5,450 nt of DNA from CAZYWA01 sp964650975 [NCBI: uncultured bacterium] (GCA_964650975.1 CAZYWA010000067.1:1-5450), one strand, 5' to 3'. Shown: positions 1 through 5,193, counted from the stretch's first letter. Made by a program: numbers and translations. The notes: a model not told the origin generated them from the sequence alone.

Positions 1-388
1 AGTCGCCGCTCGCCACGAAGGTGAACTCGGCGGTGTTGTGTGCCTCGAACGGTTTCGAGAAGTCGAGCTGGATCACGATCTTGCTGGGCGCCGCCGACTC
101 GAGGATCTCCATCCGGCCCTCGCCGGCCTTGGCGTTTCCCTGCCACTGGTAGACGGCACCCTTGCCCTGCTCGGCGCCGCTCAGGGTGCGCTTCATCGAC
201 GGATCGAGCTTCTCGTACGGCGACCACGAGCTCCACCGATGGAAGTCGTCGACCAGCGCGAAGATCCTCTGTGGCGGCGCCTGGACGCGGGTGCTGCGCT
301 CGACGCGGAAGGTGTCGGGCTTGCTGGCGGCGAGGATCAGCACGAGCGCGATCCCCAGCACCAGCACGACGGCGATGATCTTCAGCAT
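1..388 (-). CDS. SRPBCC (START-like / polyketide-cyclase-type) family protein, N-terminal 129 residues; C-terminus outside window
   Basis: Reading from the ATG at 388 the frame stays open to the window edge, so the gene is cut there. The protein starts with a single hydrophobic segment (about residues 3-21, rich in V, L, I and A), which looks like an uncleaved membrane anchor. A soluble domain follows whose start is typical of the SRPBCC/polyketide cyclase superfamily: an 'ERSTRVQAPPQRIFALVDDF' strand-helix, then the aromatic HRWSSWSPYEKLDP stretch (about residues 50-63). The family forms a helix-grip fold that encloses a hydrophobic ligand; the ligand here is unknown. The start is supported by a GAGGTG Shine-Dalgarno-like sequence four bases upstream. 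The gene lies downstream of the YCII-VOC pair on the same strand after a 239-base gap, so it may have its own promoter. Family assignment is firm; function is not. Confidence 0.85.
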   Translation of the reverse strand, partial: MLKIIAVVLVLGIALVLILAASKPDTFRVERSTRVQAPPQRIFALVDDFHRWSSWSPYEKLDPSMKRTLSGAEQGKGAVYQWQGNAKAGEGRMEILESAAPSKIVIQLDFSKPFEAHNTAEFTFVASGD

Positions 389-443
389 GAAACACCTCGA
401 ACGCAGGCTCGCGCCGCGCGGTTGAAGAGAGATCGGAATCTGT

Positions 444-478
444 GAGGAATCCTCGGTCAGCCCGTTCGGGGATTCTTC
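444..478. repeat. Imperfect inverted repeat upstream of the SRPBCC gene
   Basis: GAGGAATCC (444-452) and GGATTCTTC (470-478) pair over nine positions with one G-T pair, around a 17-base centre. The repeat lies 56-90 bases upstream of the SRPBCC start. It could be a regulator-binding site or a stem-loop. On the minus-strand RNA the G-T pair becomes an A-C mismatch, so a DNA operator is as likely as an RNA structure. The left arm also contains the short palindrome GAGGAATCCTC (444-454). Confidence 0.4.
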
Positions 479-513
479 TACTCGAGGCCAACCCCGAACC
501 GACTGCTCGCGAG

Positions 514-534
514 CTCTCGTGCCGGCGCCGAGAG
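514..534. repeat. Short perfect inverted repeat (CTCTCG / CGAGAG)
   Basis: Six-base perfect arms at 514-519 and 529-534 flank a 9-base centre in the gap between the VOC and SRPBCC genes. The repeat directly abuts the next one (535-560). In DNA this GC-rich, six-base arms can arise by chance. Confidence 0.3.
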
Positions 535-560
535 GAGCCGGAGAGCGCTGCGAGCGGCTC
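535..560. repeat. Short perfect inverted repeat (GAGCCG / CGGCTC)
   Basis: Perfect arms at 535-540 and 555-560 flank a 14-base centre that itself contains the palindrome AGCGCT. It lies immediately beside the 514-534 repeat, so the two could fold as adjacent stem-loops in a minus-strand transcript running out of the VOC gene. No T-rich tract follows. Confidence 0.3.
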
Positions 561-569
561 GGGGGTGGG

Positions 570-600
570 GCCTCATGAAAATCGGCATTCTTCATGGGGC
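570..600 (-). terminator. Possible terminator-like stem-loop downstream of the VOC gene
   Basis: CATGAA (574-579) and TTCATG (591-596) are perfect complements. The stem extends to ten positions (570-579 with 591-600) if one mismatch on the minus-strand RNA is allowed. The loop is 11 bases. It begins 28 bases past the VOC stop, where an end-of-operon terminator is expected. There is no U-tract after it on the minus strand, so a classical intrinsic terminator is not demonstrated; it may only be a 3' processing or stability element. Confidence 0.35.
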
Positions 601-627
601 GGGGGGCTGGAACATCCCCCGGGAGAC

Positions 628-1044
628 TCAGTCGCCTCGCACCAGCACCATCCACGAGACACCGAAGCGGTCGGCGACCATGCCGAAGCGCGGCGAGAAG
701 AACGTCCTGGTGAGCGGCATCTGCACCAGACCTCCTTCGCCGAGCGCCGCGAACACGCGATCGGCCTCGGCTTCGGTGGGAACGCTGATCGAGAGCGAGA
801 TGCCCTGGAAAACCGGCCGGCCACCGCAGCGTCCGTCGGACGCCATGAGCGTCAGGTCGCCGATCCGGAAGCTCGAATGCAGGATCTTGTTCTCGGAGCC
901 GGGCGGCACCATGCCGGGCTGCGGCGGCTCGGGGCTCTCCTTCAAGCGCATCATCATCACGTCGGTGGCGCCGAGTGCCTTGCGGTAGAAGTCGATCGCC
1001 TCTTCACAGCGGCCGTCGAAGTAGAGATAGGGTTGAAGGTTCAT
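628..1044 (-). CDS. VOC-superfamily protein, PhnB-like (glyoxalase / bleomycin-resistance fold)
   Basis: A 138-residue protein whose N-terminus (PYLYFDG..EEAIDFYRKALG, residues 5-25) and C-terminus (FGMVADRFGVSWMV, residues 120-133) are the classic signature of PhnB-like VOC proteins, often annotated as '3-demethylubiquinone-9 3-methyltransferase'. The length matches the family. These proteins form paired beta-alpha-beta-beta-beta modules, usually as dimers in the cytoplasm. Substrates of the PhnB-like subgroup are mostly unknown, and the methyltransferase name is not well founded. The ATG at 1044 overlaps the TGA of the upstream YCII gene (ATGA, 1041-1044), and a GGAG lies about seven bases upstream inside that gene, so translation is likely coupled. 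The frame stays open far upstream, but that extension is antisense or out-of-frame noise over the YCII gene. Confidence 0.93.
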   Translation of the reverse strand: MNLQPYLYFDGRCEEAIDFYRKALGATDVMMMRLKESPEPPQPGMVPPGSENKILHSSFRIGDLTLMASDGRCGGRPVFQGISLSISVPTEAEADRVFAALGEGGLVQMPLTRTFFSPRFGMVADRFGVSWMVLVRGD

Positions 1045-1505
1045 GGCTGGCTCCGGGTCTTGGTGGTTTCGAGTGATATGCCGGCGTCGCGGATGTGCTC
1101 GCGCATGCGCTCCTCGGCCGCGCGCAGCTCGGGGGTGAACGCCTCGCCGAAGTCCTCGGCCGCGAACACCTGGCGCAGCTCGAGCTCTACCTCGCCGTCG
1201 CCGTCCACGCGCGGCCAGCGCCGGACCCACTCGAGCGCCTCCTCGCGAGAATTCACTTCGATCATCGTGAACCCCGCGATCAGTTCCTTGGTCTCGGTGA
1301 ACGGGCCGTCGGTCACGGTCGGCTTCCCCTTCGAGAACTTGATGCGGGCGCCCTTCGAGCTCGGGTGAAGGCCCTCGCCGGCGCGCATCACGCCGGCGTC
1401 GACCAGCTGCTGGTTGTACGCCGTCATGGCTGCGATCAGCTCCTCGCTCGGCATCTCTCCGGCTTCGGTGCTCTCGTCGGCCTTGCGGATGATCATGAAT
1501 CGCAT
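1041..1505 (-). CDS. YCII-related (DGPF-domain) protein
   Basis: A 154-residue protein beginning MRFMIIRKADE, the normal start of this family, with the diagnostic DGPF motif at residues 66-69 followed by TETKELIAGF. Residues 84-110 (SREEALEWVRRWP and the charged strand after it) complete the ferredoxin-like alpha/beta fold. A charged C-terminal tail (about 115-154) is somewhat longer than in minimal members. YciI-type proteins are small dimeric proteins of unclear enzymatic role; DGPF relatives are frequently encoded beside ECF sigma factors, especially group ECF42. The ATG at 1505 is chosen because of the family N-terminus and a GAGGAG eight bases upstream; a TTG at 1592 with a GGAGGA nearby would add 29 residues that do not resemble the family. 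It is the first gene of a coupled pair with the VOC gene. Confidence 0.93.
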   Translation of the reverse strand: MRFMIIRKADESTEAGEMPSEELIAAMTAYNQQLVDAGVMRAGEGLHPSSKGARIKFSKGKPTVTDGPFTETKELIAGFTMIEVNSREEALEWVRRWPRVDGDGEVELELRQVFAAEDFGEAFTPELRAAEERMREHIRDAGISLETTKTRSQP

Positions 1506-1513
1506 CGGTCTGG

Positions 1514-1519
1514 CTCCTC
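1514..1519 (-). promoter_or_regulatory. Shine-Dalgarno site fixing the YCII start
   Basis: On the minus strand this reads GAGGAG with an 8-base spacer to the ATG at 1505. It supports that start over the upstream TTG at 1592. Confidence 0.7.
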
Positions 1520-1621
1520 GGCTTTGGGTTCGATTCTTTCGCCTCACTCTCACGACGAACCAGCGTGGCCAGAATCGACAGCCGCCGAGCAAATTCCTCC
1601 GGTTTTCTCAACCATCTGGAA

Positions 1622-2218
1622 TCACGGCGCTTTGGTTTGGTCGGCCCGGGCTCGATCGACGTTCGCCAGCTCCCCCAGCGCCAGCACCGTGCGCCAGTTC
1701 CGGAGCGTGCTGACGGTGGCAAGGGTGCGATCGAAGTAGTCGTTGGTGAGCTTGCTGCGAGCGATGCCATTCGGGCAGCGCAGGTAGATCTCGCGTCCGC
1801 GAAGCACGAGCTCGTCGGGAGGCGAGCGGCGACGGTCGAGCGCCGCCGTCCTGCCTTCGCTCGGCCGCTCCGCCAGGAAGACCACGTGCAGAAACTCGGC
1901 GTCGTGGCCGCTGGCGAGAAACGGGTTGTCACGGGCGATCGCGGCAAGCTCGCTCGCCGAGCGCAGCACCACTGGCGGCCGGAACCCGAGCCGGTCCGCG
2001 ATCGCGCCGCTCACGGCATCCGGGAGCCGCCGAGCCTGCGCGGCGCTGGCCCGGAAGACCACGTTGCCGCTCTGGATGTAGGTGCGCACGTCGCGGCCGC
2101 CGGCCTCGCTCACCAGGGCGGCCAGATCCTTCATCGGCAGCTTGTTCTTGCCGCCGACGTTGATCCCACGCAACAGCGCGACGTGGACACCGGTCCCTCG
2201 CCTTCCGTGGGTCCCCAT
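1622..2218 (-). CDS. DUF1697 family protein
   Basis: A 198-residue protein with the hallmark N-terminus VALLRGINVGGKNKLPM (residues 13-29), the YIQSGNVVF strand (47-55) and the C-terminal motif TLRNWRTV (171-178). All three are conserved across DUF1697. Length is close to the usual 180 residues or so, with about ten extra residues before the conserved start. The fold is alpha/beta and the proteins are presumed cytoplasmic; no biochemical role is established. The ATG at 2218 is the only plausible start close to the conserved region, since no in-frame ATG, GTG or TTG lies between it and the VALLRG motif. It has no clear Shine-Dalgarno sequence and sits in a possible hairpin loop. It lies 70 bases after the propeller gene and 116 bases before YCII, on the same strand, so co-transcription is possible but not shown. 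Confidence 0.92.
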   Translation of the reverse strand: MGTHGRRGTGVHVALLRGINVGGKNKLPMKDLAALVSEAGGRDVRTYIQSGNVVFRASAAQARRLPDAVSGAIADRLGFRPPVVLRSASELAAIARDNPFLASGHDAEFLHVVFLAERPSEGRTAALDRRRSPPDELVLRGREIYLRCPNGIARSKLTNDYFDRTLATVSTLRNWRTVLALGELANVDRARADQTKAP

Positions 2219-2224
2219 CCACGG
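2205..2224 (-). repeat. Inverted repeat around the DUF1697 start codon
   Basis: CCGTGG (2205-2210) and CCACGG (2219-2224) are perfect complements around an 8-base centre that contains the start codon (2216-2218). In the minus-strand mRNA the ATG would be at the 5' edge of the hairpin loop. It may modulate initiation, or be a chance pairing in GC-rich DNA. Confidence 0.35.
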
Positions 2225-2253
2225 CAATCTACCGGGCGTTGAAGATCCTGGGA

Positions 2254-2274
2254 GGGACCGGCTCCCGCCGTCCC
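2254..2274 (-). terminator. Stem-loop downstream of the propeller lipoprotein gene
   Basis: On the minus strand GGGAC-GGC pairs with GCC-G-GTCCC, an eight-base-pair stem with one bulged G and a GGGA loop, which fits the GNRA tetraloop pattern. It starts 15 bases after the propeller stop codon. There is no U-tract, so it may be a weak terminator or a 3' stabilising hairpin between the propeller and DUF1697 genes. Confidence 0.4.
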
Positions 2275-2288
2275 ACGGAAGGCCCCGC

Positions 2289-3548
2289 TCAGCCTGGACA
2301 GGTGGCGGTGTCGCGCCGCCACACCTCGGCTCCGGTGACCGGGAAATCGCAGAAGAAGCACTGCGCGGTGCCGATGTGCAGATCGCCGAGGAACGTCTCG
2401 AGCGTGCGGATGCCGTAGTTGAGGTTGTCGCCGATCCCGGGCGGCGCCAGCGTGCCCAGAGGTCCCACCTCCTCGACCCAGTTGGTGCCGTCGGCGGTGC
2501 GGAAGAGCTGGCCGCCGATCTGGTATGCGGCGTCGGTCCCGCCATAGCCCATCGCAAAGGTCCCCAGGTAGAGCTGGTCGGCGTGCACGTGCATGCGCCA
2601 GCCATAGCGCTGGCGGGCGTCGCCGAGGCCATTTTGAATCACGGCCGACCACGTGGCGCCCTGGTCGAGCGAGCGCCACACCGAGAACCCGGTGATGAAG
2701 TTGCGGGTGCTCGCGTAGAGCGCGCCATTGAAGTCGACGATGCTGAAGATGCCGGTGTTGTTGGTGTCGCCGAAGCCGGCGGTGGTGAGCGCCGGGCCGC
2801 CCACCACGCGCGTGAAGGTGGTGCCATCGTAGCGGTACATCTGCGCGCCGGCGTCGTTCCAGGTCCCGATGAAGAGCTGGTCCTGATAGACGTGCATGTC
2901 GGCGATGGTGTCGTTGGCGGAATCGTCGATCCCACCTGACGCCGCCTTCGTCCAGGTGGTGCCGTCGTATTGCCAGATCTCGCCGCCGCGCTGGTTGATG
3001 GTGCCGACCCACAAGAGCCCGCGCCACGACACCATTCCGCGCACCGAGCTGTTGAGCACCGTGCCGAAGCCGTTGCTGTTCGCCTGGGACCAGGTGACGC
3101 CGTCGGGGCTCTTCCACACCTCGGCACCGGTCATGACGTTGAGCGTGCCGGCGTAGAGCGAGCCCTGGAACTCTTCCAGGTTCCGGGCGCCCTCGTTGTT
3201 GACGTCGCCGAAGCCACCGATGGCCACGTTGCTCCACGTGGTGCCGTCGTAGCGCCACACCTCCGCCCCTTGCGTCTCACCGATCTGCGAGACCGGATTG
3301 GTGACCGGGATGCCTTCCTGAGCCGCGACCGTCGTGTCGAGCGTGTTGAGGGTTCCGACGTAGAGGTTCGGTCCAAAGACCTTCATCGACCACGCGTAGC
3401 GATTGAGGGCGTCGCCGAAGCCGTCGACGTTGACCTGGTGGAGGCATGGGTTGACGCCCTGGGGCGGGCAAGCGGTGAGCAGAGCCGCGAGCGGCAGCAG
3501 CACCAGCGAGGAGGCGCGCGCACGGCGCGTCGAGAAGCGGGTTCTCAT
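2289..3548 (-). CDS. Predicted seven-bladed beta-propeller lipoprotein (Asp-box type)
   Basis: A 419-residue protein with a lipoprotein signal peptide: an Arg-rich start (residues 1-11), a hydrophobic core (15-25) and a lipobox LLTAC ending at Cys27. The mature part consists of seven repeats starting near residues 43, 112, 160, 206, 258, 307 and 371, each opening G-F/I/L-G-D-x-x-N. Each continues with an aromatic/LY-x-GT strand and closes with a (Y)DGTTW-type turn. Residues 293-300 (SLDQGATW) match the Asp-box S-x-D-x-G-x-T-W exactly; 147-153 and 352-357 are degenerate versions. Seven such repeats fit a seven-bladed propeller. No catalytic set is recognisable, so a binding or scaffold role on the membrane is more likely than sialidase activity; this is inference. 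Five cysteines remain: C27, C35, C397, C400 and C417. A start further upstream is unlikely, because the signal peptide begins here. The gene diverges from the PLC-like lipoprotein gene. Confidence 0.88.
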   Translation of the reverse strand: MRTRFSTRRARASSLVLLPLAALLTACPPQGVNPCLHQVNVDGFGDALNRYAWSMKVFGPNLYVGTLNTLDTTVAAQEGIPVTNPVSQIGETQGAEVWRYDGTTWSNVAIGGFGDVNNEGARNLEEFQGSLYAGTLNVMTGAEVWKSPDGVTWSQANSNGFGTVLNSSVRGMVSWRGLLWVGTINQRGGEIWQYDGTTWTKAASGGIDDSANDTIADMHVYQDQLFIGTWNDAGAQMYRYDGTTFTRVVGGPALTTAGFGDTNNTGIFSIVDFNGALYASTRNFITGFSVWRSLDQGATWSAVIQNGLGDARQRYGWRMHVHADQLYLGTFAMGYGGTDAAYQIGGQLFRTADGTNWVEEVGPLGTLAPPGIGDNLNYGIRTLETFLGDLHIGTAQCFFCDFPVTGAEVWRRDTATCPG

Positions 3549-3565
3549 GGGAATGGACTCTCGTC

Positions 3566-3603
3566 AGCGCGAGCGGCGCGCTCGGTGGCGTGCCGCTCGC
3601 GCT
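3566..3603. repeat. Perfect 12-bp inverted repeat in the divergent control region
   Basis: AGCGCGAGCGGC (3566-3577) and its exact reverse complement (3592-3603) flank a 14-base centre. The near end is 17 bases upstream of the propeller start codon, so the repeat is either an operator or a strong 5'-UTR hairpin directly ahead of that gene's ribosome-binding region. It is the longest perfect inverted repeat I found in the window. Confidence 0.6.
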
Positions 3604-3609
3604 CGGTGG
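3578..3609. repeat. Direct repeat GCGCTCGGTGG, two copies 21 bases apart
   Basis: The 11-mer occurs at 3578-3588 and 3599-3609, start to start 21 bases, about two helical turns. Its first eight bases recur at 3650-3657. The copies overlap the 12-bp inverted repeat. This spacing would put bound proteins on the same DNA face, but no regulator is known. Confidence 0.45.
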
Positions 3610-3777
3610 GGATTGGCAGGACGATGCTGGGTGCTTCTCCAAGATTGTTGCGCTCGGGCCGCGCTCCTGCGCAAGGGATCGGCGGTGGTACGGCGGCTAC
3701 GACGGATTCGCCGCGCCCCACCCGGCGGTTCGGCCCGCCGCGCTGAAGACCGCCGCGAGGCGATTTTGTGTCGCGTT

Positions 3778-3786
3778 TGTTACAGT
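3778..3786 (+). promoter_or_regulatory. Weak extended -10-like sequence before the PLC-like gene
   Basis: TGTTACAGT fits the extended -10 form TG-n-TAnnnT with four of six matches to TATAAT. Transcription would then begin near 3793, close to the ATG at 3796, giving an almost leaderless mRNA. No -35 box at the right spacing is visible. This is a speculative call. Confidence 0.2.
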
Positions 3787-3789
3787 CCG

Positions 3790-5193
3790 ATGCTCATGCT
3801 TGCTGCACCACTCACCACGCAGGCGCGTGTGCTCTTGGTCGTCGGCGGACTCGGGCTAGGGGCGCTCGCGGGATGTGGGTCGAAGCCCCACGGAGCCGGG
3901 GCGGCGGGGACCGCGCCTCGCTACGAGGACTGCTACGCGCCCGACGAGCTGGTTTCGAGCGACGTCGCGGGCCATCGCTGCACATGGCTCCACGAGGCGC
4001 TGCTGCTGCAAGAGCGGCTCGATCGGGATCGGGCCTTCGGCCAGATCCAGTGGCACGCGACCCACAACTCGTTCAACGCCGCCGCGTACACCGGCGTCGG
4101 CTACTTCGACTTCAACCAGGTAGTGTCGATCGGCGATCAGCTCGAGCTCGGTATCCGCACCCTCGAGCTCGACGCCCACTGGTACCCGAGCGACGCGGCG
4201 GGCGGCGCCGCGGCGCCGGTGCTGTGTCACGCGCAAGGCGCCGACGTCTTCCAGATCGGCTGCACCAAAAAGGCGCGCCCGCTCGCCGACGGCGTTCAGG
4301 AAGTCGCCGACTTCCTGGCCGAGCCCGGCCACGAAGACACGGTGGTGATCGTGGGCGTCGAGGACGTCCTCGAGGAGCACGTGGCCCCCAGCGGCAGCCG
4401 CTCGGTCCCCGAGGCCCACGATCAAGCCGCGGCGATCTTCCAGTCGGTCCTCGGGAGCCAGGTCTACCGTCCGCCGCAGGACGGCACGTGCCACCCGCTG
4501 CCGCTCGATCTCACCAAGAACCAGGTGCTCGCCGCTGGCGCGCGGGTGATTCTCGCCTCCGACTGCGGCAGCGGCACGAGCTGGACCGGGTGGTTCTTCT
4601 CAGACACGCCCAAGAAGAAGGGCAACGACGGCTTCACGCCGTATCCCGATTGCGACTCCTCCTTCTTCAGCGCGAGCGACTACGCGAACGGGCGCACGCG
4701 GGTGTGGCAGGACAGCACCTTCATCTCGTCGCTGGTGAGCCCGGAGCTGCGGCCGATCGACCCGCCGACGCTCACCGCGATGCGCGGCTGCCCGCTCAGC
4801 GAAGCGGCGCTCGACCAGCTCCGTCCCGACGACCAGCGCGCCACGGCCATGGTGTGGAGCTGGGCTCCTGGCGAGCCGCCACCTTCGCAGAGTGCCGCGT
4901 GCGCGACCAGCCAGTCCGACGGCCACTTCGCGTCGAGCAGCTGCGATGTCTCCCTTCGCGCCGCCTGCCGCACCGCCGACGGCTGGTCGATCACCACCGA
5001 CTCCGTCCCGTGGGATGGCGCCGCGCAGGCCTGCGCCGCCGGCTTCGGCTCCGCCGCAAGCTTCGCGGTGCCCGAGACCGGCTTCGACAACTCGCACCTG
5101 AAGGCCGCCAAGGCCGCCGCGGGCGTCACCGAGGTGTGGCTCGGCTACCGCGACCGAAGCGGGAGAGGCGAGTGGGCCGTCGCCGAGCAGTGA
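3790..5193 (+). CDS. PI-PLC X-type phosphodiesterase lipoprotein with C-terminal C-type-lectin-like region
   Basis: A 467-residue lipoprotein: hydrophobic signal (residues 14-27), lipobox LAGC with Cys29, and a short Gly/Ala linker. Residues about 84-330 look like a PLC-like TIM barrel. THNSF (91-95) supplies the first catalytic His92 plus Asn93, LELD (125-128) supplies Glu126 and Asp128, His147 in VLCH is the second catalytic His, and Glu191 in VGVED ends a strand. This matches the His/Asn/Glu-x-Asp/His/Glu set of calcium-dependent PI-PLCs, so the enzyme is predicted active on a phosphodiester substrate (lipid not known). Residues about 355-464 carry C-type-lectin motifs: WAPGEP (358-363), C371, C385, C393, then W408..C415, N434, WLGY (450-453) and G-x-W. 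The halves are in swapped order. The ATG at 3790 has no Shine-Dalgarno sequence; TTG at 3766 with GAGG five bases upstream would add eight residues. The stop is followed after 52 bases by the next gene. Confidence 0.88.
   Translation: MLMLAAPLTTQARVLLVVGGLGLGALAGCGSKPHGAGAAGTAPRYEDCYAPDELVSSDVAGHRCTWLHEALLLQERLDRDRAFGQIQWHATHNSFNAAAYTGVGYFDFNQVVSIGDQLELGIRTLELDAHWYPSDAAGGAAAPVLCHAQGADVFQIGCTKKARPLADGVQEVADFLAEPGHEDTVVIVGVEDVLEEHVAPSGSRSVPEAHDQAAAIFQSVLGSQVYRPPQDGTCHPLPLDLTKNQVLAAGARVILASDCGSGTSWTGWFFSDTPKKKGNDGFTPYPDCDSSFFSASDYANGRTRVWQDSTFISSLVSPELRPIDPPTLTAMRGCPLSEAALDQLRPDDQRATAMVWSWAPGEPPPSQSAACATSQSDGHFASSSCDVSLRAACRTADGWSITTDSVPWDGAAQACAAGFGSAASFAVPETGFDNSHLKAAKAAAGVTEVWLGYRDRSGRGEWAVAEQ

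Larger units (their letters stand above)
3549..3789. promoter_or_regulatory. Divergent intergenic region between two lipoprotein genes
   Basis: 241 bases separate the start codons of the propeller gene (minus) and the PLC-like gene (plus), so the promoters of both must lie here or just inside. Besides the inverted and direct repeats near the propeller side, CGGCGG (3723-3728) and CCGCCG (3735-3740) can form a six-pair hairpin near the PLC side. The only less GC-rich stretch is about 3762-3786, and I see no convincing -35 box. No small gene is supported; the frame that runs through here from the PLC gene is just open because of the base composition. Confidence 0.6.

Noticed and set aside
442-1368. 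Plus-strand open frame of 308 codons
   Set aside because: It is antisense to the VOC and YCII genes, with a composition typical of GC-rich shadow frames and no recognisable motif.
1500-1545. GGGTTCGATTC, which resembles a tRNA T-arm, on the plus strand
   Set aside because: The flanking bases do not form a T-stem, there is no acceptor or anticodon arm, and the stretch overlaps the leader of the YCII gene.
628-1947. Long minus-strand open frame of 439 codons extending the VOC gene upstream
   Set aside because: The extra N-terminal part is low-complexity Arg/Ala/Gly-rich and overlaps the YCII gene and the end of DUF1697 in another frame. The VOC family start at 1044 is clear.
2131-3258. Minus-strand open frame of 375 codons rich in Arg and His
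   Set aside because: It is a frame-shifted shadow of the propeller gene; the repeats and lipobox are only in the 2289-3548 frame.
3403-3789. In-frame upstream extension of the PLC-like gene (129 codons)
   Set aside because: It runs antisense over the start of the propeller gene, is Arg-rich, and would bury the lipoprotein signal peptide in the interior.
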